This document shows positions 1-8,464 of a DNA stretch of 64,000 nt, in pieces. A program made the position numbers and the translations under genes. Under the pieces are notes generated by a model. It searched no databases. It saw nothing but the letters and a program-made list of their open reading frames with translations, and had not been told where the DNA came from. Numbering within the stretch: the stretch's first letter is position 1; the number at the start of each line of letters is the position of its first letter. This stretch comes from Streptomyces sp. D2-8 (GTDB lineage: Bacteria; Actinomycetota; Actinomycetes; Streptomycetales; Streptomycetaceae). Where the stretch lies: the NCBI RefSeq assembly GCF_023184515.1, contig NZ_JAAHBP010000001.1, positions 806,001-870,000 on the forward strand. The letters are read 5' to 3'.

Positions 1-1136
1 CGTTGCCGTCGCTCGACGGGCAACACATCCTCCCCCAGCCCGTAGAGGAAGAGCAGCAGGGGCATCGGCGTCGAGGTCTGCATGACCTTCATCCGGTACA
101 GGAACCGGCCCTCGACGCCGTTTAAGGGGTGCTGGTCGATGCTGTCGTAGATCTGGGCGTATCGGGCGAGCTCGCCGAAGACGTCCTCAGTGCTGACGGT
201 GTGGTCGCACGAGTCGAGCAGCCAGCGCTCGAACTCCTTGAACAGGGTTGACGCTGTGAACTCGCGCAGGCTGCGCATCGTGAGCCAGTAGGTCAGGAAA
301 ACGTCGAGGCGGCTGCGTGTGATACGACCAGTGGTCTGTTCGGTCCGCCATTCGTCTTGATCGAAAGGCGCCCAGTAGGTGGTGTAAAGCCGGTCGACGT
401 CGGCATTGGCGTGTTCAGCGTTACGGAACAACAGGTTTTTGATCAGGTCCGCATGTTCCAGCGGTGTGCCGCGGCTGTTGAGTGTCTCGAAGACGACCTG
501 TGCGTCATCGTGTTTCTCCAGGTCGATGACAACCAGACGCAGGTGCTCCCGCATCGTCTGCACCAGAGTCTCGAGCCGATCGTCAGGTTCGGACGACTCG
601 GCAAGCCAGGCGTCGATCTCTTGCCGGAAGTACGTGACGGCCTCGGCGAGCCGCCCGTTACCCGCCTGTCCGAGCATCACCGCCCGGAACTCCTTGCGGT
701 CGGCGTTGGTCGGCCAGAGCTTGTAGAGATGATCGGGGTGCTTCCGCTGATCGAACAGATCGGCGTCGTTCTCCAGGAATTTGGTCAACAGTCTCACGGA
801 ACGCTCATGGTCGCGCGACGTGGCGGAGAGCCGGGCTGCGAACAGGAAGAGCTGGAGCGTGGTCAACCGCTGCTGGCCGTCGATGACCTGCCGTGTCTCC
901 AAATTGGACGACAGGTAGGGCGTCTCATCGAAGACCAGCGCGCCGAGGAAGTGGGGCGCCACCGTCTCCCCGGTGCGCGAAGCCTGCTCGGCGCGCTCGA
1001 TCGTGCGGCGAATGTCCTCCCAGAGAGCGGACCAGTTGTCGTCGCGGTCCCATACATAGGGCCGCTGGAACAGAGGCACCGTGTACCGAACGTCCCTGCC
1101 GAAAATCCGCCGCAAGTCGACCGTGTCTGCCCGCAT
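1..1136 (-). CDS. DUF262 domain protein (GmrS/ParB-like), 3' end cut by window edge
   Basis: Translated from the minus strand, starting at the ATG at 1136 (preceded by the purine-rich GGGAGGGAG) and open to the left edge, so at least 378 residues are present and the C-terminus is missing. The hallmark DUF262 motif DGQQRLTT lies at about residues 86-93, with the aromatic VPLFQRPYVW at about 20-29 and a further conserved block ETLNSRGTPLEHADLIKN near residue 200. DUF262 is the ParB/sulfiredoxin-like NTPase domain of GmrS in type IV GmrSD restriction and of several phage-defence proteins. It is often followed by DUF1524 (an HNH-type nuclease, GmrD), which would lie outside the window. No partner gene follows on the right. 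Family assignment is firm; a defence role is inference. Confidence 0.85.
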   Translation of the reverse strand, partial: MRADTVDLRRIFGRDVRYTVPLFQRPYVWDRDDNWSALWEDIRRTIERAEQASRTGETVAPHFLGALVFDETPYLSSNLETRQVIDGQQRLTTLQLFLFAARLSATSRDHERSVRLLTKFLENDADLFDQRKHPDHLYKLWPTNADRKEFRAVMLGQAGNGRLAEAVTYFRQEIDAWLAESSEPDDRLETLVQTMREHLRLVVIDLEKHDDAQVVFETLNSRGTPLEHADLIKNLLFRNAEHANADVDRLYTTYWAPFDQDEWRTEQTTGRITRSRLDVFLTYWLTMRSLREFTASTLFKEFERWLLDSCDHTVSTEDVFGELARYAQIYDSIDQHPLNGVEGRFLYRMKVMQTSTPMPLLLFLYGLGEDVLPVERRQ

Positions 1137-1290
1137 GGGCTCCCTCCCTATGTACCGGCCCTCACGGTAGCGATCTGGAGCTGCCCGGGCGTACGGAATC
1201 CGAGGATTGTCCAGCCAGTCACCGATTCGCGGACGTCCCCGGCTCAGCAGGCTGCAGTTCTGGTCAACCCGGACGGGACCAACGGAGCGG

Positions 1291-1632
1291 TCACGGGCGC
1301 GTCGACGTCAGCGATCTCTCCCTGACCCGCTCCAGATGGCCCCCGAACACCTCCCGTGCCTCCGGCGTAAGCGTCCGCAACGCCATCAACGCCGTGATGG
1401 CGACATCACACAACTCCGCCTCCACGTCCTCCCACGTATGCGTGACCCCCTTGCGCGGGTTCTGCCCCGTCGCCCCGATCACCGCCTCCGACACCTCGCC
1501 GACCTCCTCGGAGAGCTTCAGGATGCGCAGGAGGAGGCCCTCGCGGCCCTCGACCGGGCGGTTGGTGTCGAGCCACTCCGACAAGGCGTCGATGGTGGAC
1601 CAGAGTTCAGGGGCGGAGGACTGTTCGTTCAT
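1291..1632 (-). CDS. MazG-like nucleotide pyrophosphohydrolase family protein
   Basis: About 113 residues from the ATG at 1632; an upstream in-frame ATG at 1650 would add six residues. The central region has the alpha-helical MazG-like pattern: LKLSEEVGEVSEAV (about residues 38-51), then WEDVEAELCDVAITAL with spaced acidic residues (E-E-V-x-E and E-x-x-D) that bind Mg2+ in all-alpha NTP pyrophosphatases. Members hydrolyse non-canonical or excess NTPs to NMP and PPi. Streptomyces carry several small stand-alone copies whose substrates are unknown. It sits alone on the minus strand between the DUF262 gene and doxX-like, without obvious coupling. Family call good; substrate unknown. Confidence 0.75.
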   Translation of the reverse strand: MNEQSSAPELWSTIDALSEWLDTNRPVEGREGLLLRILKLSEEVGEVSEAVIGATGQNPRKGVTHTWEDVEAELCDVAITALMALRTLTPEAREVFGGHLERVRERSLTSTRP

Positions 1633-1682
1633 GGAGCCGCAGCCTGCCATGCGGGACTGACAACGCCCCGGGCCCCGGCCCC

Positions 1683-2240
1683 CTACTCCATGTACTCCTC
1701 CTCGAACAACGCCTCCTGCTCCCCCTCCTTCGCCTTCCGCAACCGCCTCGCCCGAGCCCCCACCACCACCGCCGTGCCCGCCGCCGTCGCCGCGAAGGCC
1801 GCCGGGATCATCCAGCCGCGGTTCACCGCGTGTCCGAGCAGGTGGTCCAGGGAGAGGCGGCCCGGGCCGGTGACGGCCAGGCCCGCGGCGGTCAGGCCCA
1901 GCGTCGCCGCGTACTCGTAGCCGCCGCCCTGGTTGAAGAAGCCGTTCGGGGCGTGCACCGCCGCCGCTCCGGCCATCGCGCCGGCCGCCGCCGCGCCCGC
2001 GGCCGGGGTCGCCAGGCCCAGGGCCAGCAGCGTGCCGCCGCCGGTCTCCGCGAGGCCCGCCGCCGTCGCGCTGGCCTTGCCGGGCACGTAGCCGACGGAC
2101 TCCATGAACTGGCCGGTCCCCTCGATGCCGTGCCCGCCGAACCAGCCGAACAGCTTCTGCGCGCCGTGGGCGGCCAGCGCGCCGCCCGCCCCCAGCCGGA
2201 GCAGCAGCAGGCCCAGATCACGTCGGTCGTTACGCGTCAC
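1683..2240 (-). CDS. DoxX family membrane protein
   Basis: 185 residues. The N-terminus has the DoxX signature LLLRLGAGGALAAHGAQKLFGWFGG and four hydrophobic Ala/Gly/Leu-rich segments (about residues 10-28, 55-75, 78-97, 110-125), with an extra hydrophobic stretch near 145-162 and a basic/acidic cytoplasmic tail. DoxX proteins are small integral membrane proteins linked to quinone/thiosulfate redox or membrane oxidoreductase complexes; actinobacterial members have been tied to redox stress. No redox partner is adjacent here, so the substrate cannot be assigned. The start ATG at 2240 is the only reasonable one. Confidence 0.85.
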   Translation of the reverse strand: MTRNDRRDLGLLLLRLGAGGALAAHGAQKLFGWFGGHGIEGTGQFMESVGYVPGKASATAAGLAETGGGTLLALGLATPAAGAAAAGAMAGAAAVHAPNGFFNQGGGYEYAATLGLTAAGLAVTGPGRLSLDHLLGHAVNRGWMIPAAFAATAAGTAVVVGARARRLRKAKEGEQEALFEEEYME

Positions 2241-2258
2241 GTCGTCTCCCGGAGCGGG

Positions 2259-2314
2259 CAGTAGGAACAGAGCGGCAGGAACAGAGCGGCAGGAACAGAG
2301 CAGTAGGAACAGAA
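2259..2314. repeat. Four tandem copies of a 14-bp repeat
   Basis: Four head-to-tail units occur at 2259, 2273, 2287 and 2301. Two are cggcaggaacagag and the outer two are cagtaggaacaga(g/a), an A-B-B-A pattern. The array lies in the divergent spacer between the doxX-like gene and the NTF2-like gene. It could be a regulator binding array or slippage product. Confidence 0.8.
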
Positions 2315-2440
2315 AGGGCGTCTCTCGCCGGGTTCCACCGTCGCACCCGCGACCCGGGGCTACACCTGGCGGAGCCGCCGGGGACGCCGTTCGGGTGGCA
2401 CGGGTGGCGTGGGGCGGTGGCCGGTACGAGGCTGGCTGGC

Positions 2441-2767
2441 ATGACGATCCAGACCACGCGCCTCAGCGATCCGGCCGTCCGTGCCTTCGTGGCCGCCGTG
2501 AACAACCACGACCGCGAGAGCTTCATGGAGCTCCTCGCCCCGGGCGCGACCATGACGGACGACGGCTCCGACCGCGACCTCGCCGACTGGGTGGACCGGG
2601 AGATCTTCTCCTCCCACGGCCACATGGAGGTCGACAACGAGTCCAACGGCGGCCGTTCCCTCCTCGCCCGCTACAGCAACGACACCTGGGGCGAGATGCG
2701 CACCCGGTGGAGCTTCACCGTGGACGACGACGGCAGGATCACGCGCTTCGAGACCGGGCAGGCCTGA
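2441..2767 (+). CDS. NTF2-like / SnoaL-like domain protein
   Basis: 108 residues from the ATG at 2441; an alternative start at 2417 would add eight residues without a better ribosome site. The pattern (RAFVAAVNNHDRESFMELLAPGA near the N-terminus, WVDREIF in the middle, W-F-V-D-D-D-G-R-I-TRFETGQ at the end) is that of small cone-fold nuclear-transport-factor-2-like proteins. These range from ketosteroid isomerases and polyketide cyclases to ligand-binding proteins with no enzymatic activity. No catalytic dyad can be named from this sequence. It reads in the same direction as the aldo/keto reductase 59 bp downstream and may be co-transcribed with it. Confidence 0.7.
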   Translation: MTIQTTRLSDPAVRAFVAAVNNHDRESFMELLAPGATMTDDGSDRDLADWVDREIFSSHGHMEVDNESNGGRSLLARYSNDTWGEMRTRWSFTVDDDGRITRFETGQA

Positions 2768-2826
2768 AATCCGTCTCCCGCAGGGGCTTGTCCTCGTGTG
2801 CACTCCAACTTCTAGCCTCTCCCGGC

Positions 2827-3813
2827 ATGGAGACCACACGGCCGCTGGGACGCAGTGGCATCGAGGTGAGCGCCCTCGGCTTCGGCTGCTGGGCGATCGG
2901 CGGTGAATGGCAGGCCGCCGACGGACAGCCGCTCGGCTGGGGCACGGTCGACGACGAGGAGTCGGTACGGGCGGTGCGGCGCGCCCTCGACCTGGGCGTC
3001 ACCTTCTTCGACACCGCCGACACCTACGGCGCCGGGCACAGCGAACGGGTGCTGGGCCGGGCCCTGGGCAAGCGCAGGGCCGATGTCGTCGTCGCCACCA
3101 AGTGGGGCAACGTGTTCGACGAGGAGACCCGCACCCTCACCGGCAGCGACGACTCCCCGGCGTATCTGCGCCGCGCCCTGACCGCGTCCCTGGCCCGGCT
3201 CGGCACCGACTACGTCGATCTCTACCAGTTCCATCTCTCCGACGCGGACACCGAGCAGGCCGCCCTGCTCCGGGACGCGTGCGAGGAACTGGTCCGCGAG
3301 GGGCTGATACGGGCCTACGCGTGGAGCACGGACGACCCCGTGCGCGCCGCCGTGTTCGCCGAGGGTCGGCACTGCGCCGCTGTCCAGCACGCGCTGAACG
3401 TCCTCCAGGACGCGCCCGCGATGCTCCGGCTGTGTGAGGAGGCGGGCCTCGCGAGCATCAACCGCAGTCCGCTCGCCATGGGGCTGCTCGCGGGGAAGCG
3501 CCGGGACCGGCAGCCGTTGGAGGCCGGGGACATCCGCAGCAGGCCCCCGGCCTGGCTGCAGGGTTTCGGTGACGGGTCCGGCGCCGACCCGGAGTGGCTC
3601 GCTCGCGTCGATGCTCTCAGGGACGTCCTCACCAGCGGGGGCCGTACGCTCGCCCAGGGCGGCCTGGCCTGGTTGTGGGCACGCAGCCCGCGCACGGTTC
3701 CCATCCCCGGCTTCCGGTCGGTCGCCCAGGCGGAGGAGAACGCGGGGGCGCTGGAGAAGGGGGCCCTGACCAGCGGGCAACTCGCAGAGGTCGACCGGCT
3801 GCTCGGGCGGTGA
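2827..3813 (+). CDS. Aldo/keto reductase
   Basis: 328 residues, a complete (beta/alpha)8 aldo/keto reductase. The catalytic tetrad is visible: Asp62 and Tyr67 in FDTADTYG, Lys92 in ATKWGN and His136 in YQFHLSD. The C-terminal cofactor region ends in VPIPGFRSVAQAEENAGAL, the pattern that contacts the adenosine phosphate of NADPH. It resembles the YajO/IolS/Tas-type family of single-domain reductases acting on aldehydes or ketones. The substrate cannot be deduced. The ATG at 2827 gives a start typical of the family (TRPLGRSGIEVSALGFG). Confidence 0.9.
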   Translation: METTRPLGRSGIEVSALGFGCWAIGGEWQAADGQPLGWGTVDDEESVRAVRRALDLGVTFFDTADTYGAGHSERVLGRALGKRRADVVVATKWGNVFDEETRTLTGSDDSPAYLRRALTASLARLGTDYVDLYQFHLSDADTEQAALLRDACEELVREGLIRAYAWSTDDPVRAAVFAEGRHCAAVQHALNVLQDAPAMLRLCEEAGLASINRSPLAMGLLAGKRRDRQPLEAGDIRSRPPAWLQGFGDGSGADPEWLARVDALRDVLTSGGRTLAQGGLAWLWARSPRTVPIPGFRSVAQAEENAGALEKGALTSGQLAEVDRLLGR

Positions 3814-3837
3814 TCCCACATCCGGCTCCTGACGTGT

Positions 3838-3923
3838 GCGGCAGCCGTTCCACGCGCACCGGTGCGTACTCCGCGGTCCCTCGCGGAATCCACCCCCACC
3901 CGGTGCGGTGGAACGACTGCCGC
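3838..3923. other. Long imperfect inverted repeat, possible structured RNA or bidirectional terminator
   Basis: Arms of about 24 nt at 3838-3862 and 3900-3923 pair with one mismatch and one bulge. A second small hairpin sits in the loop (tccgcg ... cgcgga, about 3869-3891). The spacer 3814-4077 lies between convergent genes, so a bidirectional terminator is possible, but the nested structure and length are more than a terminator needs. Confidence 0.6.
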
Positions 3924-4077
3924 ATCCCCCCCTGGATGTGGCCGACGGAAGCTCTCTGCTCCAACTGTGAAGCTTTCGTGTAGGAGATTTGAGCATAAGC
4001 TCCCTACCGGCCGCAATGGTGCGGACGTTCTTATTCCGGTTGTGCAGGTTGACGAGTTGACGAACTCCGCCGCGAGC

Positions 4078-4836
4078 TCAGCCGCGTCCGACGTACGGCA
4101 TCGCCGTCGCCAGTACGGTCGCGAACTGCACGTTCGCCTCCAGCGGCAGCTCCGCCATGTGCCGGACCGTGCGGGCCACGTCCGCGACGTCCATCACGGG
4201 TTCCGGGGCGACCTCCCCGTTTGCCTGCAGGGCTCCCGTCTGCATACGGGACGTCATGTCGGTGGCCGCGTTGCCGATGTCGATCTGCCCCACCGCGATC
4301 CCGTACGGCCGCCCGTCCAGGGAGAGGGACTTCGTCAGGCCGGTCAGGGCGTGCTTGGTCGCCGTGTAGGCCACCGACAGCGGGCGGGGCGTGTGCGCGG
4401 AGATCGAGCCGTTGTTGATGATCCGGCCGCCCTGCGGGTCCTGCTCCTTCATCTGCCGGTACGCCGCCTGCGCGCACAGGAACGCCCCGTTGAGGTTGGT
4501 GTCCACCACGTGCCGCCACGCCTCGTAGGGCAGTTCCTCGACCGGCACGCCGCCGGGCCCGAACGTGCCCGCGTTGTTGAACAGCAGGTCGACCCGGCCG
4601 AAGCGCTCGACGGTGGCGGCGAAGAGGGCGCTCACGTCCTCGGGGCGTGAGACGTCCGTCCGTACCGCCAGAGAATCGGCCCCGGGCGCCAGGGCCGCCG
4701 TCTCCTCCAGCGTCTCGACGCGTCGGCCGGCCAGTGCCACCGACCAGCCCGCGCGCAGCAGTTCCACGGCGACCGCCCGGCCGATGCCGGAACCCGCCCC
4801 GGTCACCACCGCGATCGCATTGTCCTTGGCATTCAT
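4078..4836 (-). CDS. Short-chain dehydrogenase/reductase (SDR)
   Basis: 252 residues, a classical SDR. The NAD(P)-binding TGAGSGIG is at 12-19, the structural NNAG at 87-90, the catalytic Ser at about 144 and the Y-x-x-x-K pair at Tyr157/Lys161 (YTATK). Arg38/Arg39 after the second strand favours NADPH. The C-terminal half ([23 protein letters not shown]) is typical of alcohol or sugar dehydrogenases of the serine-3-dehydrogenase type. The substrate is unknown. It lies 31 bp from the downstream oxidoreductase gene on the same strand, so co-transcription with it is plausible. Confidence 0.9.
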   Translation of the reverse strand: MNAKDNAIAVVTGAGSGIGRAVAVELLRAGWSVALAGRRVETLEETAALAPGADSLAVRTDVSRPEDVSALFAATVERFGRVDLLFNNAGTFGPGGVPVEELPYEAWRHVVDTNLNGAFLCAQAAYRQMKEQDPQGGRIINNGSISAHTPRPLSVAYTATKHALTGLTKSLSLDGRPYGIAVGQIDIGNAATDMTSRMQTGALQANGEVAPEPVMDVADVARTVRHMAELPLEANVQFATVLATAMPYVGRG

Positions 4837-4867
4837 GGGCCCGCAGCGTACGGGAGGGCCCGCCGGC

Positions 4868-5902
4868 TCACGCCGGCGTGAGCTCCGCCGTCAGGTCCTC
4901 GTCCGGGGTCTCGCCCGGGTAGCGGACCCCGACGCGGTCCCGGATCGTGTCGAGCGTCCGCATCACGGCCAGCGTGCCGTCGAGCGGGACCAGCGGGGAC
5001 TCGGTCTCACCGGCGCGCACGGCCCGCATCACCTCGGCCGCCTCGTGGCGCAGGCTGTTGCGGGGCCCGTCCGCCGGGTCCGCCGTGAACTCCTCGGTGT
5101 CGCGGCCGTCCCGGTGCAGGACGAAACTCTCCGGGAAGAAGAACCCGTGCGGGATGTCGATCCTGCCCTTCGAGCCGGTGACCGAGGCGGAGGTCGCCGT
5201 ACCGCCCACGAGGGAGCAGTGCACCGAACCGAGCGCGCCGCCGTCCCAGGAGAGCACCGCCGCCGTCTGGAGATCGACGCCCTCCTCGGAGAGCACGGCC
5301 CGCGCCGCGACGTCCGAGGGCTCCCCGAGCAGCAGCTGCGCGAACGACACCGGATACACGCCCAGGTCGAGCAGCGCGCCGCCGCCCAGCTCCGGGTTCC
5401 GCAGCCGGTGCGAGGGCGGGAACGGGCCGGCCAGCCCGAAGTCGGCCTGGACGCTGCGCACCTCGCCGATCGCCCCGTTGTCGACCAGCGCCTTCAGCCG
5501 CCGCACCAGCGGGTTGCAGTACATCCACATCGCTTCCATCAGGAAGCGCCCGTGCTCCCGCGCCAGCGCGACGAGTTCCTCCGCCTCGCGCACGTTCAGC
5601 GTGAAGGGCTTCTCGCACAGCACGTGCCGCCCGGCCGCGAGACACAGCCCGGCGGCGGTCCGGTGCGCCGTGTGCGGGGTGGCGACGTAGACGACATCGA
5701 TGTCCTCGTCCTGCGCGAGCGCGTTCCAGTCGCCGTAGGCCCGGGGTATCCCGAACCGCTCCGCGAACGTCTTCGCCGAGGCCTCCGAACGCGACGCCAC
5801 CGCCACGACCTCCGCGTCCGGCAGGTCGATCAGATCCGCGGTGAACGCGCCCGCTATCCCGCCGGTCGCCAGGATCCCCCACCGCACCGTGTCCGCCGTC
5901 AT
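4868..5902 (-). CDS. Gfo/Idh/MocA family oxidoreductase
   Basis: 344 residues from the ATG at 5902; longer readings upstream run into the repeat-rich promoter and are rejected. The Rossmann motif is [13 protein letters not shown] (residues 8-20), the conserved CEKPF follows at 96-100 with the catalytic Lys98, and the C-terminal alpha/beta domain carries [15 protein letters not shown]. These enzymes oxidise or reduce sugars, inositols or trans-dihydrodiols with NAD(P). The gene diverges from the MFS efflux gene across a spacer with five phased repeats (5938-5998), suggesting shared regulation. Confidence 0.88.
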   Translation of the reverse strand: MTADTVRWGILATGGIAGAFTADLIDLPDAEVVAVASRSEASAKTFAERFGIPRAYGDWNALAQDEDIDVVYVATPHTAHRTAAGLCLAAGRHVLCEKPFTLNVREAEELVALAREHGRFLMEAMWMYCNPLVRRLKALVDNGAIGEVRSVQADFGLAGPFPPSHRLRNPELGGGALLDLGVYPVSFAQLLLGEPSDVAARAVLSEEGVDLQTAAVLSWDGGALGSVHCSLVGGTATSASVTGSKGRIDIPHGFFFPESFVLHRDGRDTEEFTADPADGPRNSLRHEAAEVMRAVRAGETESPLVPLDGTLAVMRTLDTIRDRVGVRYPGETPDEDLTAELTPA

Positions 5903-5937
5903 CGCGCCCCGCCTCCACCTCGTGACCCCGAGCATTC

Positions 5938-5998
5938 CGTACGAACCGACCGTACGAGCTGTTCGTATGAGCAGTCGTACGAGCAGTCCGTACGAGCT
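5938..5998. promoter_or_regulatory. Five phased repeats of cgtacga(g) in a divergent promoter
   Basis: The heptamer cgtacga (once cgtatga) recurs at 5938, 5951, 5964, 5976 and 5989, that is every 12-13 bp, followed mostly by g(c/t)-rich gct/gca. The core cgtacg is itself palindromic. The array fills most of the 106-bp gap between divergent genes, so it is a good candidate operator array for both. Confidence 0.6.
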
Positions 5999-6038
5999 GA
6001 GAGCATAGGTGGCGATCGACTCGCAGAGGGAGGGACTC

Positions 6039-7346
6039 ATGCCCGAGGGTGGGGCGTCCATATCGAACACCGCGCAGGAGGCCGCAGCCGGGACGGAGCG
6101 GCCCGACCGCACACCGCACCGCCGCACCGGGCTCCTGGTCACCTTCCTCCTCGGCAGCCTGACCGCCGTGCCTCCGCTGGCGATGGACATGTACCTCCCG
6201 TCCCTGCCGGAGGTCACCCGTTCCCTGCACGCGCCCGCCGCGACCGTCCAGCTCACGCTCACCGCGTGCCTGGCCGGCATGGCGCTCGGGCAGCTCGTGG
6301 TCGGGCCGATGAGCGACCGGTGGGGGCGTCGCCGCCCGCTGCTGGCCGGGCTCGCCGTCTTCGTCGTCGCCACCGTCCTGTGCGCACTCGCCCCCACCGT
6401 CGAGCTCCTGGTGGCCTTCCGGCTGGCCCAGGGCCTCGCTGGTGCCGCCGCCATCGTCATCGCCCGTGCCGTCGTCCGCGACCTCTACGACGGCATGGCC
6501 ATGGCCCGCTTCTTCTCCACCCTCATGCTGATCTCCGGGGTCGCCCCGATCGTGGCGCCGCTCATCGGCGGGCAGGTCCTGCGCGTCACGGACTGGCGGG
6601 GCGTGTTCGCCGTCCTCACGGTCATCGGCGTGCTGATCGGGGCCCTGGTCTGGATGCGGCTGCCCGAGACCCTGGCACCCGCCGAGCGGCACAGCGGCGG
6701 CGTCGGCGAGGCCCTGCGCTCGATGCGCGGCCTGCTCGCCGACCGGTCCTTCGCCGGCTACACCCTCACCGGCGGCTTCGCCTTCGCCTCCCTCTTCGCC
6801 TACATCGCGGCCTCCCCGTTCGTCATCCAGGAGATCTACGGCGCCTCCCCGCAGACGTTCAGCCTGCTGTTCGGCGTCAACTCCGTCGGGCTGGTCATCG
6901 TCGGCCAGATCAACGGCAAGGTCCTGGTCGGCCGGGTCAGCCTGGACCGGGTGCTGGGCATCGGCCTCGCGATCGTCATCACCGCCGCGACCGCGTTGCT
7001 GCTGATGTCCCTCGGCGTCTTCGGGGAGGTCGGCCTGACGCCCGTCGCCGTCGCGCTGTTCGTGCTGATGTCCGCGATGGGCATCACCCTGCCCAACACC
7101 CAGGCCCTCGCCCTGATGCGCACCAAGCACGCCGCCGGCTCCGCGTCGGCCCTGCTCGGCACGTCCTCCTTCTTCATCGGCGCGGTCGCCTCCCCGCTCG
7201 TCGGCGTCGCCGGGGAGGACACCGCCCTCCCGATGGCCGTCGTCCAACTGGCCGCCGCACTGGTGGCACTGGCCTGCTTCATGGGAATGTGCCGACCCTG
7301 GAAGAAGGAGAGCAACCGCCCGAGCGCGGAGGGAGCAGTCAGCTGA
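6039..7346 (+). CDS. MFS multidrug efflux transporter, Bcr/CflA type
   Basis: 435 residues from the ATG at 6039, chosen because GAGGGAGG lies just upstream; a GTG at 6009 is also in frame. After a hydrophilic tail of about 35 residues there are 12 hydrophobic segments. The family marker LAMDMYLPSLPEV follows TM1 and the MFS motif GPMSDRWGRRRPLL lies between TM2 and TM3. The Bcr/CflA (DHA1) subgroup exports bicyclomycin, chloramphenicol, cysteine or similar compounds by proton antiport. The stop overlaps the probable start of the following serine hydrolase gene. Confidence 0.9.
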   Translation: MPEGGASISNTAQEAAAGTERPDRTPHRRTGLLVTFLLGSLTAVPPLAMDMYLPSLPEVTRSLHAPAATVQLTLTACLAGMALGQLVVGPMSDRWGRRRPLLAGLAVFVVATVLCALAPTVELLVAFRLAQGLAGAAAIVIARAVVRDLYDGMAMARFFSTLMLISGVAPIVAPLIGGQVLRVTDWRGVFAVLTVIGVLIGALVWMRLPETLAPAERHSGGVGEALRSMRGLLADRSFAGYTLTGGFAFASLFAYIAASPFVIQEIYGASPQTFSLLFGVNSVGLVIVGQINGKVLVGRVSLDRVLGIGLAIVITAATALLLMSLGVFGEVGLTPVAVALFVLMSAMGITLPNTQALALMRTKHAAGSASALLGTSSFFIGAVASPLVGVAGEDTALPMAVVQLAAALVALACFMGMCRPWKKESNRPSAEGAVS

Positions 7347-8464
7347 GCGCCAGACTGCGCGACGGCACGCCGGAACGGGCCGGACTCGACCCCGCGGAAC
7401 TGCGCCAGCTTGTCCGGGAGGTGCACGTCCTCACCACCGGGCAGCGCCCCTGGGCGCCGGGCGCCGTCCTGGTCGTGGGACGCGGCCCGGTGGTCGCGGT
7501 CGAGGAGGCGGCGGGCTGGGCCGTCCGCTACGCGGCCTACGACCCCGACACCGACGCCGGGGTGGAACTGCCGCCCGAGGACCGGGTCCCGATGACCGTC
7601 GGCACGCCCTTCGACCTTGCGTCCCTCACGAAACTGTTCACGGCCGTGGCCGCCGTGCAGCAGATCGAGCGCGGCACGCTCGGCATCGACGCGAAGGTCG
7701 GGGCGTATCTGCCCGACTTCACGGCGGCCGCCCGGCACGGCATCACCGTACGGCAGCTGCTCACCCACACCTCCGGGCTGCGGCCCGAACTCCCCCTGTA
7801 CGACTGCGCCGACGACGCGCAGCGGCTGGCGGCGCTCCAGGCGGAGCCGCCGGTCGGGGTGCCGGGCGCGTACTGCTACTCCGACCTCAACATGCTCCTC
7901 CTCCAGTACGTCCTGGAGCGCGTCACCGGCCGCACGCTCGACGTCCTCATCCACGACGGCATCACCCGGCCGCTGGGCATGGCCGCGACGGACTTCGGGC
8001 CGTGCCCGGACGCCGCGGCGACGGAGGACCAGCGCCGGCCGTGGGCCAAGGCGGACCGGGGGATGCTGCGGGGCGAGGTCCACGACGAGAACGCCTGGGC
8101 GCTCGGGGGCGTGGCCGGGCACGCGGGCCTGTTCTCCACCGGCCGGGACCTCGCGGTGTTCTGCCGCGCCCTCCTCGCCGGCGGCTCCTACGGCCCCGCC
8201 CGCATCCTCGGCCCCGACTTCGTCGAGCTCCTCTTCACGCCGCCGGGCCTCGGCTTCTCCCTCGACCAGCCGTGGTTCATGGGCGACCTGGCGGGCCGCG
8301 GCGCGGCGGGCCACACGGGCTTCACGGGCACGTCCCTCGTCCTCGACCCGGCCACGGACACGTTCCTGATCCTCCTCACGAACACCGTCCATCCGATCCG
8401 CCGCCGCCCGGACAGCGCCCCGAGGGCGGCAGCGGCGTCGCGGGTGGCGCGGGCGGTGCGGTGA
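7289..8464 (+). CDS. Beta-lactamase-fold serine hydrolase (class C / esterase type)
   Basis: The reading frame ends at 8464 and contains a complete serine beta-lactamase-like domain: the nucleophile motif S-L-T-K within FDLASLTKLF, the second motif Y-S-D-L-N, the block LLTHTSGL and a terminal HTGFTGTS in place of KTG. Such proteins are esterases, D,D-peptidases or lactamases. No signal peptide or TM is visible, so it is probably cytoplasmic. The start is uncertain: GTG at 7289 (used here, overlapping the MFS gene by 58 bp) is canonical, but homology seems to begin near a CTG at 7343, which follows GGAGGGAG and overlaps the upstream TGA. Translational coupling to the efflux gene is likely either way. 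Confidence 0.8.
   Translation: MPTLEEGEQPPERGGSSQLSARLRDGTPERAGLDPAELRQLVREVHVLTTGQRPWAPGAVLVVGRGPVVAVEEAAGWAVRYAAYDPDTDAGVELPPEDRVPMTVGTPFDLASLTKLFTAVAAVQQIERGTLGIDAKVGAYLPDFTAAARHGITVRQLLTHTSGLRPELPLYDCADDAQRLAALQAEPPVGVPGAYCYSDLNMLLLQYVLERVTGRTLDVLIHDGITRPLGMAATDFGPCPDAAATEDQRRPWAKADRGMLRGEVHDENAWALGGVAGHAGLFSTGRDLAVFCRALLAGGSYGPARILGPDFVELLFTPPGLGFSLDQPWFMGDLAGRGAAGHTGFTGTSLVLDPATDTFLILLTNTVHPIRRRPDSAPRAAAASRVARAVR

Noticed and set aside
357..1325. Long plus-strand reading frame opposite the left-edge gene
   Set aside because: It is antisense to the DUF262 frame, whose motifs are on the minus strand; the plus-strand peptide shows no family motif and only GC-driven openness.
3936..3983. 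15-codon ORF MWPTEALCSNCEAFV as a leader peptide
   Set aside because: There is no downstream plus-strand gene to regulate and no clear ribosome site; kept only as part of the structured-spacer observation.
4565..7288. Very long plus-strand reading frame upstream of the serine hydrolase
   Set aside because: Only the part from about 7289 has homology; the rest runs antisense to the SDR and oxidoreductase genes or across the MFS gene in another frame.
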